A stretch of 64,000 bases of DNA, taken from assembly GCA_016946835.1 (NCBI GenBank), contig JACVTC010000139.1, positions 339,501-403,500 of the forward strand, read 5' to 3'. Position 1 is the first letter of the stretch; each line of letters opens with the position of its first letter. The notes under the pieces are model-generated. The model had not been told where the DNA came from. It was given only the letters and a program-made list of their open reading frames with translations, and did no database searches. The position numbers and the translations under genes were made by a program. Positions 11,416 to 21,732 of this stretch are shown here, in pieces. This DNA is from Neocallimastix lanati (nom. inval.). Its lineage: Eukaryota; Neocallimastigomycota; Neocallimastigomycetes; Neocallimastigales; Neocallimastigaceae.

Positions 11416-12751
11416 GGTTGATAAAGAGAATATCGATTATATGAAATTATTTATTGATAAATATGGCATATATGCTAATCTTGATAAGTTATTTATAAAG
11501 AAGCTCTTTGATATCAAATTATTTCTGGAATATATAAAACCGGAATTGAATCCCTTGGACATTGTTATTCCTGAAGTACAATATGATCATTTGATAATTC
11601 AGAAAAAAACCTATTTTATTTCTTTAGTCCATGACACTTATGAAATACAAATACCAACACCTGTAGATGGTGTATTTATCGTCGAAGGAATAGAGAAAGT
11701 AATTATTTCTCAAGAGTTATTTTGTACTCCCTTTTTCATCTATAAAAATAACTGTATTGAATATAAAGAATGTAATAGGGAAGGAAAATTTCAATCACTT
11801 GAAATGTTTACGGATTATAAATATATTGAATATGTAAGGAAAGTATTGAATACGAGAAAGACTGAAGAATCTATAAAATATTTTAGTAATGAGCATACAA
11901 ACTTTGATTTCTATTATACCTTTTCAAGAAAAGATCATCACCGAAAGATAACGAAAATGAAAAGACATGTTCTTTTGGACATTCGAATTTATTATTCCTT
12001 ATTTTTCCAGTTATTACGTGTTAAGGGAATTAAATCGCATGAAAAGCAAAGTATTTCGCTAATGTATGTGCTTCATTATTTAAAGCCAAAATTTTCATTG
12101 AGTGAAATTAAACAGATTATTATAGAAAATGTCATTGGGAAAAACATCCCCGAAGATATAAAAATAATTATTCCTGATTCTTCTCCAGAAACCACTCTAG
12201 AATCCATCTTATCTCATCTAAAGGAATCCAAAGAAGAAATCATTAACATTATCAATGGTATGATCGACAGTTATCTCACACCAAATTCTTTGCATTGTGA
12301 TCGTCCTTTCTATGACGATAGAGACACCAAATTTTACACCTATTTATGCATAGAGAAAGTGTTCTTAAATTTTAATAATAGTAGGTCCTACTTTAGTAAT
12401 AGGATTGATTGCTTCCCATGTTCCATACACCGAACAGTAAAATATTTTGGAATGGACAATAAAAATAAAAAATTAGACACGAATAGTTTTGTGTCAAATT
12501 TAAATTTAAGTTTATATAGTATTGTCAAATCCGGTACGATTAGATCGTATTTTTGTGAATATTCTTCCATAGCTGTTCAAAAGCTAAGCAAATGTTCATA
12601 TTACGATAAACTATCGCATATTCGAATAGTTCAGATACCAATTAATACTGAAAGTGAGAATTTGGATTTACGTTTGTCCTGCGAATACAGCTACTTATTT
12701 ATTTTATATTATTTAATAAATATATTAAAAAAAATTTATAAACAATTCTAA
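11414..12751 (+). CDS. Viral-type RNA polymerase second-largest subunit (RPB2), N-terminal part
   Basis: An uninterrupted 445-codon frame with RPB2 landmarks in order: protrusion/lobe entry GVFIVEGIEKVIISQE near residue 87, DDRDTKFYTYLCIEKVFLN near 300 (the DDRDH-NKR motif, partly degenerate), SLYSIVKSGTI near 365, and VQKLSKCSYYDKLSHIRIV near 390, the fork-loop region. Homology fades after NLDLRLSCEYSYLF, so the catalytic hybrid-binding domain, zinc site and clamp are missing. A complete RPB2 has 1100 or more residues. There are no introns and no internal stops. Its ATG overlaps the divergent UDG ATG. Host nuclear RPB2 and the plasmid-type polymerase of yeast killer plasmids are the alternatives; the neighbouring UDG and capping enzyme favour a large DNA virus. 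Confidence 0.82.
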   Translation: MVDKENIDYMKLFIDKYGIYANLDKLFIKKLFDIKLFLEYIKPELNPLDIVIPEVQYDHLIIQKKTYFISLVHDTYEIQIPTPVDGVFIVEGIEKVIISQELFCTPFFIYKNNCIEYKECNREGKFQSLEMFTDYKYIEYVRKVLNTRKTEESIKYFSNEHTNFDFYYTFSRKDHHRKITKMKRHVLLDIRIYYSLFFQLLRVKGIKSHEKQSISLMYVLHYLKPKFSLSEIKQIIIENVIGKNIPEDIKIIIPDSSPETTLESILSHLKESKEEIINIINGMIDSYLTPNSLHCDRPFYDDRDTKFYTYLCIEKVFLNFNNSRSYFSNRIDCFPCSIHRTVKYFGMDNKNKKLDTNSFVSNLNLSLYSIVKSGTIRSYFCEYSSIAVQKLSKCSYYDKLSHIRIVQIPINTESENLDLRLSCEYSYLFILYYLINILKKIYKQF

Positions 12752-12784
12752 TTAATAGAAATAGAAAACAGAATATTAAATAGG

Positions 12785-13047
12785 AATTTAATTAATAAAT
12801 AATAAATAATAAATAATAAATAATAAATAATAAATAATAAATAATAAATAATAAATAATAAATAATAAATAATAAATAATAAATAATAAATAATAAATAA
12901 TAAATAATATAATAAATAATAAATAATAAATAATAAATAATAAATAATAAATAATAAATAATAAATAATAAATAATAATAATAATAAATAATAAATAATA
13001 AATAATAAATAATAAATAATAAATAATAAATAATAAATAATAAATAA
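12785..13047. repeat. Heptanucleotide tandem array (AATAAAT)n
   Basis: A nearly perfect array of the 7-bp unit AATAAAT with a few short interruptions. It abuts the copia LTR at 13048. The same unit reappears at 17335-17510 and nowhere else that I see, so the retroelement cluster between them probably inserted into one array. Confidence 0.85.
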
Positions 13048-13294
13048 TGTTATTATTTAATATTTATTTATTAATAATTAGATATATAATGCAAGTGTTA
13101 TATAAATGGTTAACAAAGATTTAAAGTACAGATAAAATTACATGTTTTTATATTTAATTGTGGCTTGTTCTAGATGCATATTAAAATATATTTTAATTTA
13201 TAATTACAATATATTTAATATAATTTAACTTAATATTTTATTAAACTTAAGCTAGAGTATAACTTTTTATTATTAAAGTAAACATATGTTAACA
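13048..13294 (-). mobile_element. Copia-type solo/3' LTR
   Basis: On the plus strand the segment begins TGTTAT and ends TTAACA, the inverted TGTTA...TAACA ends expected of a copia LTR. Immediately to its right, CTCCCCTTC is, on the minus strand, GAAGGGGAG, a polypurine tract directly before the LTR start TGTTAACATATG. Length is about 247 bp. The left boundary at 13048 is inferred from the TG next to the heptamer array. No identical second LTR was recognised near 17335. Confidence 0.6.
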
Positions 13295-13314
13295 CTCCCC
13301 TTCAAATTAGATTT

Positions 13315-14235
13315 TTAAATACTAAAAATCTTATATGTAAACATATTCATTTTAGTGAGAGCGTCAGCTAACATTTCTTTTGTATCTTTATATTCTAATA
13401 GGATGATCTCAAAATGGTTCTTGAAACGGAGTATACACTTTTCAGTTATCTTTTTGACTGTAGATAAACTATATCCAAGACCAGCAACTTTGAAAGGATT
13501 TTCAACCTTTATAAGTTTTATATTGTTAACTCTTGCAAATTCTGGGTGAATATAATTAATATTAGAACCAAAGTCAATAAGAACTTTCACTTTTACTTCA
13601 TCAGAATCATTAGTCTTAATATAGAAATCAAGGATATTAGTTTTCCCTTTAAAGTTCTTATTCTCAAATTCAATAATTTCCAAAATTCTATTAATGTTTT
13701 CATTATCATTAAGTAATTTAATTCTTCTGACAGAGGAAGTTGGGTCAAAGGAAGAAGTAGAAGCTGCTTCTGTATCTGATGTTCTATTGATGAGGTTTAT
13801 ATTTTTTGGTTTTTTCCTGTTAGGGCAATTAAACTGCATATGCCCAGCCTTACCACAAACAAAGCATAAGCCCTTTCTTTTTTGTTCTTCCCTTGAAAGA
13901 TTATTTTGTTCATTATAATTTTTGTTGTGAGAGTGGAAGTATCTAGTATCAGTTTGACCCTTTTTAATTCGATAAAGATCGACATCCACGGGGTCATTTG
14001 GGTTGTAATTCCTTCTGTCCTGATGAATGAGGTAATATTCTCAAAGATCGTTTCTTTTTGTCAAATTTTCAATCATTACAGCTTCTCTAAATAGGTTTTC
14101 CAAATTGTTTGTTTTTGGATTAACAATAGCAAGTTTTTCTCTCATCCTGTAATGGAGCCCTTTTATAAACATGTATATCTGGCCGGTTCATTAAAGTCAG
14201 AATATTGACTAATTTTTTGGAACTCGGAGATAGCC
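13315..14235 (-). pseudogene. Chimeric retroelement: Ty3 Gag-protease joined to copia C-terminal tail
   Basis: From 14235 downward the minus strand reads as Ty3/gypsy Gag (FIKGLHYRMREKLAIVNPKT, then EAVMIENL), broken by a TGA and a frame change, then a CCHC zinc knuckle (CFVCGKAGHMQFNC) and a retropepsin-like stretch VLIDFGSNINYI. The protease site is DFG rather than the catalytic D-S/T-G. After HFEIILLE the frame passes without a stop into YKDTKEMLADALTK, the conserved end of copia RNase H, followed by the copia polypurine tract and LTR. Fusing Ty3 protease to a copia terminus is not a natural gene order and must come from recombination or template switching. Confidence 0.78.
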
Positions 14236-15203
14236 ACAAGTGTCAATTATTTAGACCCAAATCACTACCACAAAATACAGAAGATCATATTACACCAATT
14301 GAAAAACCTTTTACCAGAGTAGGACTAGAAATTATCGGACCGTTACCAACCACAAAACAAGGTAATAAATATATAATTACTTTAGTTGATTACTTTACTA
14401 AATGGCCAGAAGCCAAAGCTATACCAGATATTAAATCAGAACAGGTAATTAAATTTTTAACAGAAGTAATAGCAAAACATGGACCACCAGAAATAATTAT
14501 AACAGACAATGGATCCTCATTCATTTCGGATATTACAAAAATGATGATCGATTTATATGGATCATGGGTACATTTTATCGCACCACACCATCTACAATCA
14601 AATGGAATGATAGAAAACAGAAATAGATAGATTGGAAAAATATTACGATTATTAATAACGGAAGAACAGGAATGGGACGAATGTCTTCTATCAGTCTTAT
14701 GGGCACTTAGAACAACAAAAAGTTCAAAAACTAAATTCAGCAGTTTTGAACTATTATATGGAAGAAGGGATACTTGGCCAATGGAAATCATGTTTCCGGA
14801 TATTCACTATGAAGAAGGAGAAACAGAAGAAGAATTTAATTTTCGAAGATTTTTAAGACATTACAAATGGGTAAAAGAAGCAATAGGATATTCAGAATCT
14901 GTTAATAAATATTGGGAACACAGAATAGGTTTCAATAAAGCCTTAAAGAAACAATACAAAATTGGAGACTATGTGATGATAAGATTAATTAACAGGACAA
15001 AGTTGGACCCTTACTTTTACGGATCATTTAGAGTTGTAAAAGAACCAAAATTCAACACAGTAGTATTAGAAGACCCACAAACTGGAAAATTACTTGCAAG
15101 AAACGTACATATTAAAAATGTTTATCCATATACAATAAGAGAAGAAAATATTACAACTTCAAGAGACGAAGTTCAATCTAATGGTGGAGGAATTGATAAA
15201 TAA
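14228..15203 (+). pseudogene. Ty3/gypsy integrase (one internal stop)
   Basis: The plus strand encodes HKCQLFRPK (end of the HHCC zinc finger), then GLEIIGPLPTT (the first catalytic Asp of DDE replaced by Glu), FTKWPEAKAIP, IITDNGSSFIS (second Asp) and SNGMIENRNR (catalytic Glu). A TAG follows at 14628, and the same frame continues for some 50 codons to WALRTT and ELLYGRR. The C-terminal part (14781-15203) holds VGDYVM-type sequence IGDYVMIRL and a chromodomain-like end (NVHIKNVYPY). Integrase would insert the cDNA copy. The strand is opposite to the Gag-protease fragment that abuts it at about 14228, so the element has been inverted internally. It is inactive as read. Confidence 0.82.
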
Positions 15204-15954
15204 CCAAATTATAAATTAAGAAAAATCAATAAAATGGAATAATAACCCTCTTCATTAGTTATTGATAATTATAAAATAATATTTTAATAAAAATAAATTA
15301 AAAGATTTAAAATTATTAAATAAATATTATTTTAATTTAAAGAACAATGTATTTTATATTAAATTATTCTTTTATTTTACGATTTTAAATTAAATCTCAG
15401 TTTAAATTGATATTAATATTAATTAAAAAGAAACTTATTAATAATAACAAAATTGTTTATTTTATCTTAAAAGTGTTTACTTAAAATAATTATATAGTTT
15501 TATTTTAAATAATTTAAACTTAAAAGAAAAATATAAAAACTTGTAAATATTTCTTTAATAATAGAAAAATCAGAATTCAAGAATTAAAAATTTAAAATTT
15601 AAGTTTTAATAAATTATTTTCTTTTATTCTCATTTATTTTAAATACTTTTTATTAAGAATATAAATATTCAAAATAATAAAAAGTACAATTTTATATTAA
15701 TAAATGAAGTTTTATTATAAAAAAAAACAAATATTCTTTTCTTACTTTAAACTTTAGTGTTTTAATCAACATTTTTGTGTTAATGACTACCTTTTTAATT
15801 GACACATTATTATCACTTTTAGAAGTAAATTCTAAATTAAGATAATAATCAACATTTGTCATTTAGTATTCGTTACAATATTTTTTGACCTCTTATTATT
15901 AATAATACAAATTATTATTATCTCTATATTTAAAGTCGTAAATTCAAATTTTCT
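15204..15954. other. AT-rich spacer between retroelement fragments
   Basis: No open frame or repeat of note; probably decayed retroelement UTR/LTR sequence. Confidence 0.4.
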
Positions 15955-16975
15955 TTAATAATTAATTATTACATAATTAATTATTAAAGATTTTATTAAA
16001 TCTTTACAGTTATTTTCTAGTTTTGTTTCACATTCATTTGTAATACTGTTGGCCTCATACTCATGCTCTGGATAATCAATTTTAAAGATTATAAAATTTT
16101 CAATTTCTTCTTCAGCCTCATCTCCCCTGCATACTAGGTTCTCTAGGCCACCCTTGTTGCTCTTACGGTATGTTTTTCTTGTGCCGGACAGTTTTTTTTT
16201 ATTCTTATTTTTTAATGGACATTAGGACGCTTTGTGTCCATATTTTTCACATTTCTAACATCTGATCTTATTCCTATAGTTGGAATAGTTCTTTCCATAA
16301 GTTTCGGTACTTAGGACATTGTTGCTTATTTCATATATTCGTCCTCACCTCATGTTTAGAATGTGCTTGGCATGTATTGGGCAATGACTATTTCCTTGCT
16401 GAAACCTTTCCAGTCGTTCCGGTAAATCAGGGTACTAGACAAATATACAGACAATTCTTTATATAATGCATTATAAACATAATCGACTTTTTCTCTATCT
16501 GTAAGAGTAAAACCTAGTAGATTTAATTCTTTAAATATTGACATAGATTGTTTTCTTTCATTTCTTCTAATCTTTTAATAATTTCATATTTTTTTTCATT
16601 ATCCGAGAAAGTGTATGTTTCCTTCAATGTTTTATATATATCATATGCAAAATTATCAATAAAACTTATTCTGCTTCTAATTTTATCACTAATGCTATTT
16701 GATATTAAAAACCTTGCTTTTATATCAATTAATATCATTTCATTAGTTACAGATTTATCAAACACATATTCGTCATCATTATCGACTTCTATGTGTTTAT
16801 TTAATTTATCATTTGGAATATCGGACTTCTTTATCTTTTTTTATAAATCTTTTTTTACATATTTATAAAGGTCGTATGCCCTTAATAATATGTAGATTTT
16901 GTCCTTCCAGATATTAAAATTTGAGTCATCCAATAAAATTTTTGTACCAGTTGGATTGTAATTTTGACTTGACAT
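15955..16975 (-). pseudogene. Copia Gag (UBN2-like) with degenerate zinc knuckle
   Basis: Starting from ATG at 16975 the minus strand gives a copia Gag N-terminus (a W-K-x-K-I-Y motif, TGTKILLDDSNFNIWKDKIY), an in-frame TAA, then SKSVTNEM-type Gag core with KARFLISNSISDKI and YDIYKTLKETY, a frame change near 16545, and LTDREKVDYVYNAL. Below 16330 the zinc knuckle is recognisable but damaged by stops (KCEKYGHKAS). Orientation matches the copia LTR at 13048-13294, so both probably belong to one element whose protease, integrase and reverse transcriptase were lost or replaced by Ty3 sequence. Confidence 0.7.
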
Positions 16976-17334
16976 TTAATAAAACTTTTAAATGTAATCT
17001 TTATCCTATTTAAATATTAAACGAGATTTTTAAAACACATATTTATAATCTGTAAACTTTTAACACTTAAAGTATTAATAGGAAAATGAGATTCTTAATC
17101 TTTTATTATAAATTGAAATGTGATTGATTTCAATTTTAGATTTATCTTTTTATTAATTAATAACTTCTATGTTTTTCTAATACATGACAATAAAATTATT
17201 ATAAATCATACATTACATAATTTACTACTTATAAATATTCCATGCGTTATATTTACAATATATTACATGAAAATATAATTTATTGTAAACACACAAAATT
17301 ATTAATAACTTTAATTTAGACTTTATTTTTAACA

Positions 17335-17510
17335 AATAGTAAATAACAAATAATAAATAATAAATAATAAATAATAATTAATAAATAATAAATAATAAAT
17401 AATAAATAATAAATAATAAATAATAAATAATAAATAATAAGTAATAATTAATAAATAATAAATAATAAATAATAAATAATAAATAATAAATAATAAATAA
17501 TAAATAATAG
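17335..17510. repeat. Heptanucleotide tandem array (AATAAAT)n, second block
   Basis: Same 7-bp unit as 12785-13047, with occasional AATTAAT variants. It is preceded by TTTTTAACA at about 17325-17333, which resembles an LTR terminus on the far side of the retroelement cluster. Confidence 0.8.
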
Positions 17511-18760
17511 TAATTGTAAATATATTATTATAGTGAATAAAAATGATGATAAAAATGGAAATAATAGCAAAAATAGATTTGAATACAAATACAGAAATAA
17601 TTATACTTAAATTTATTTATATTATTTATGTATTTTATTTATGATGACTTTTATCAATAAAAATTATAAATAATAATATAATATTTATACCAATATTAAA
17701 AGTATGTTCAAAAAAATAATTATAGCAATATTTTCTGGAATTTTTAGAATATTTTAAAAATAACTATTTAATTAAGTATGACACAAATAATTGAAGTTAT
17801 AAAAATATGGAACATAAAACAAATAATCCATCAGAATCTTTTTAATATCAATATAAATATTATATACTTTTAATTTTATTAAAATAAATATTATATACTT
17901 CAAAATTTATTATTTTCAATATTATATACTTCAAAGCTTAAGAGTCATATTCACATGCTAATTAAGAAATATTAAAATATATATTAAATAAATAATAAAA
18001 AAATTAAAAAATATTAAAATTAATAAAAAAAAAAAAAAACTTTCAAACATAAATCGAATTTATTTAATTATATTTATTATTATATTTATTTATTTTATAA
18101 TATTTATTTATTTAGTGTAAAATCTGAGTTTTCAAATATACAAATGATTTTTTTAAAATAATATTTTATTAATATTTCTATATATAAATGATAATTATAA
18201 AGTTTATAATGATTTTAAAAACTCTTACATTGATTCCTATTGTTACAAATGATTGTGAATTACTACGCAAATAGTTAAATATTTTTATATGGTCAAATAT
18301 TTTAATTTTTATTCATTTAAAAAAAAAGAATAATTAATATTTATTTAAATTAAATAAATATTAATTTTTTTTTTTTTTTTAATATTTCGTATATATATAA
18401 GCATTATGAAAATATTTTATTTAATATCTAAAACTTTAAATCTTTTTGATTATTAACTTTTATTTATATATTTATAAGTATAAATATAAAAAGAGTATTT
18501 ATTAGAATATTTACGTATTTCTATTTAGTTAATGTACGTTATATTATTTTTTTTATAGGTGTTAATTTGAAAATTTTAGGTAAAATTTTTCTTTATTATG
18601 GTTTAAACCGAGTTTTTATACTTTTAAATATATAATATTTTATTGAAGTATCGTACATTATATATAAATATAAATGTAATATATTATTTATTAATAAATC
18701 TATATTTTCTATATATAAAAAATTAATTTATTGAGTATATTAAATAATAAATAATTTAAT
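17511..18760. other. Gene-free AT-rich spacer
   Basis: Only short tandem A/T motifs and homopolymers; no frame of coding character on either strand. Confidence 0.6.
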
Positions 18761-18764
18761 TATT

Positions 18765-18799
18765 CACGTGATCACAGCAAGTTGGCTAATACTTATTGG
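18765..18799 (+). promoter_or_regulatory. Candidate upstream control island of the Sec61-beta gene
   Basis: Within almost pure A/T sequence stands a short GC-bearing island: CACGTGATCAC (an E-box CACGTG overlapping the palindrome GTGATCAC) and, 25 bases on, ATTGG (inverted CCAAT box). It lies about 290 bases before the proposed SBH1 start codon. CACGTG and CCAAT elements are common bHLH and NF-Y/HAP binding sites in fungi. Function here is inferred from composition and position only. Confidence 0.4.
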
Positions 18800-19085
18800 T
18801 TGATCTAAAATTTATAATTAAAATTGTAAAGTACCATTAATCATAAAATTATTCATATTCAAAAATTATTTAATATATTAAATATAATTTATATTAACTT
18901 TTATATATTAAATTCATTATTTATGAAATAATAAAAATACTACTATTAGTTAAAAATTTAATATTTTTATAATATAAATAATAACAAATTTATTTCATTT
19001 TATTTTTTTATATTTCAATTATAAAATTTTTATTTATAAATTAATAAATTTAGAAAAATAAAAAATAAATCTAATAAATAATAAA

Positions 19086-19993
19086 ATGGTAATGTAAAAA
19101 GTGAAAATAAATGTGAAAAAATATTATTTGAAATAGAAGTGGAATAAAAAATAATACAGTATTGTTCGAAATATATATCAGAATTTTAAAATGAACAAAT
19201 AATTATTGAAATAATTAAAAAGAATATTATAAAACTCATCAATAAATATCAATATTAGTAATATTAGTAGAAAAGATAAAAATCGATAAAAATAAAATAT
19301 TATTGTTAACGTTTATAAAATTAATCGAAGAAATAGAGAAAAGAAAAGAATAATCAAAAAAAAAAAAAAAAAATAAAAAAAAAAATAAAAATTAAAATTT
19401 TATAAAGAAATAAATAAATAAATAAAATAGATATTTAAATATAAAAATTTTTATTAGGGGTAAATAAAAAAAATTGTATATATATATATATTAAATATTT
19501 TATTTTCTATACAATATTTAATTATATAAAAATAATAGGCTGATACTTCTTCTCCAACTGTTTCACCACGTCAAACTTCTCCAAAGGGTACCGTAAGGTA
19601 AATTGATCTAAATGAATTTAAATTTTTAAATTAGAAAATAAAATTATTAGTATATTAAATATATATATATAAATAAAAAATAATTAAAATATTAATAGGA
19701 GAAAGGTTGTTAGAAAGGATAGATCTGCTGCCGCTGCTGGTGTTCGTTCTAACCCAGGTGTTATGAAGATTTACACTGACGATACTCCAGGGCTTAAAGT
19801 GTATGTTTTTTTTTTTTTTTTTTGCTTCTTCATTTTTAAAATTAAAAAACAGTATTATTAAATGTTAAAAATTGTATTATTATAATAAATTTAAACGTAA
19901 AATAATAGTGATCCAGTTGTTGTTTTAGTTTTCAGTCTTGCTTTTATTGCTGCTGTTTTCCTTCTTCACATTATTGGAAAATACACTAAATAG
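19086..19993 (+). CDS. SBH1: Sec61 translocon beta subunit (Sbh1-type)
   Basis: Four exons: 19086-19088 (ATG only, tentative), 19539-19597, 19699-19800 and 19909-19993. They total 249 bases and give an 82-residue protein with every intron GT...AG. Sec61-beta is the small tail-anchored subunit of the ER protein-conducting channel. The signature is plain: a Ser/Pro-rich cytosolic N-terminus (SSPTVSPRQTSPKG), a basic RKVVRKDR segment, MKIYTDDTPGLKVDPVVVL across the exon 3/4 junction, then one C-terminal transmembrane helix (FSLAFIAAVFLLHIIGKYTK) and a TAG stop. Length agrees with the 80-100 residues usual for the family. The only doubt is the first exon: splitting directly after ATG is unusual, and another upstream start cannot be excluded. 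Confidence 0.93.
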
Positions 19994-20245
19994 AGGAAAT
20001 AAAATTTATCTGAAAATAAAATAAAATATTAAAAACATAAACAATAATATATTTCAAAAGAAATGATAAAATATTTAAACTTATGAACAAATAAAATAAA
20101 TAAAGCAAATAATTAAAAGGTTTTTTTAAAAAAGCATAAATATATAAAATTAAAAAATATATACAATATAGTTTTCTTAAATTATAACTAATTAAAATTA
20201 TATATATTATAATATAAATTAATTTTTGCTATTTTATTTAATTAC

Positions 20246-20286
<41 letters not shown>

Positions 20287-20603
20287 ATAAATAAGTCTGT
20301 TTATTTTTTAGTAAATTAAAATTATAGAAAACGAAAATAAATAGGAAAAAATTAATAATTATAGAAAAGATAAAAAAATAAATTTAAAAAATATAATAAA
20401 AATTAAATATATATATATTTTTTTTTAAATATTTATTTTTTTTTCCCAAAAATTAATAAAAGGAAAAATAGAAATTTAATTAATCCTTAACAAAATAATA
20501 TAAAATAAAATTAAATAAAATAAATAGTAATAGTAATAATATAAAAATAAAATTTAAAATATAATTTAAAGAAAGTTTTATTAAATAAATAAAATAAAAT
20601 AAA

Positions 20604-20648
<45 letters not shown>

Positions 20649-20835
20649 AATTGTTAAATTGTGAACGGATTATGATATTATTAATTTTAAATGTAAATTG
20701 TTATGAAATATAGATATAGTAATGTTTTTTTTGTTATAATTAAAAAGATTTTTTTTTTTTATTAGTTTTTTTTATTAATTTTGAAATAATTTAAATTTTA
20801 TTGATGTAATAATAAAAATTTTATGTTTGCAACAT

Positions 20836-20880
<45 letters not shown>
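19994..20880. other. Sec61-beta 3' region with homopolymer runs
   Basis: No gene. Contains poly-A runs near 20246-20282, 20609-20644 and 20841-20880 and otherwise A/T repeats; the last run directly abuts the LINE fragment that starts at 20881. Confidence 0.6.
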
Positions 20881-20883
<3 letters not shown>

Positions 20884-21732
20884 GGTGTTCTACGAGAAAA
20901 TTAAGGAAAAGGATATTACTAAATTTAAAGATGTAATTGAATCATATTGGTCTGATGTTGCTAAATTCCAAGGTGCGAATTACAATAACTTCAAATTTAT
21001 AAAATACTAGAAACCTATTCAAGCTAAGCCTTGAATACCCTCATTTAAGTTTAGGTTCTAACTGAATTTTAAGATTAAGAGCTGAATGTCAAGTTAAATT
21101 CGTACTTTTTATTTCTTTTTAATAAATCTATTCCTCTCCCATTGAAGCTTGCAATGATAATTGAACAAAAATCCTTGGAAGCTTCTTTAGATTCAGAAAA
21201 GGACTATGATAATAATATTTATTATTTTATATTGAGTATACTCTTCTTGGCGGGCGTTCAATATATAGAAAAATTCAACTAAATGATGGGGAACAAAGAC
21301 AATTAGTTGACAATATTTTTCAACTTCGTTGACTGTTCCGTACTTGTGGGGATTGCAGGGTTTCTAACAAATATAATACCATTAATTTGTTGATCTTTTA
21401 GATTGATGATGAAATGGTATTCCGTTGAATCTACCGTTGCTAAGAGCGTCGACGTCGAAATGATAAGGCATGGATTTTCGCCTCTCGGTGAAAGATCTGA
21501 TACAGATTCGTTTGATAACACTAATACTGAAATTATTACTTGCAATAATGGACGCGGTGTTATCATTGATGAATGGGAAAAGTTAAGAACTATTGCTTCT
21601 AACTCACTTTTATAATTATATAATATATAATTTTTATTTCATATATTTTAATTTATTATTTTTCATTTAAATCATGAATTTTATTATTATTATTATAAAT
21701 TAAATAAAGTTTTCTCTAAGTCAAAAAAAAAA
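20881..21732 (+). pseudogene. LINE ORF2 C-terminal fragment
   Basis: The fragment reads YWSDVAKFQG at its start, then YTLLGGRSIYRKIQ near 21220, CSVLVGIAGFLTNIIP near 21330, and KSVDVEMIRHG near 21450. Each has a counterpart in the longer LINE copies on the minus strand at 54-61 kb (YWKSVSKFQG, FLLGGRDADIID, FLVGSAALFTEIMP, RINAENAVRQ) in the same order. The frame is broken many times. It ends in AATAAAG followed by an A-tract at 21722, as expected of a retrotransposed 3' end. The 70-codon frame 21403-21615 is the most intact part. Confidence 0.7.

Noticed and set aside
7886-12751. Origin from a cytoplasmic linear (killer-type) plasmid instead of a virus
   Set aside because: Such plasmids do encode a capping enzyme and a polymerase, but I know of none with a uracil-DNA glycosylase, and the polymerase segment resembles ordinary RPB2 rather than the fused plasmid subunit. 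Not fully excluded without phylogeny.
12785-13047. Heptamer array as a telomere or interstitial telomeric repeat
   Set aside because: The unit AATAAAT has no G-rich strand, unlike fungal telomere repeats; better explained as a simple A/T minisatellite.
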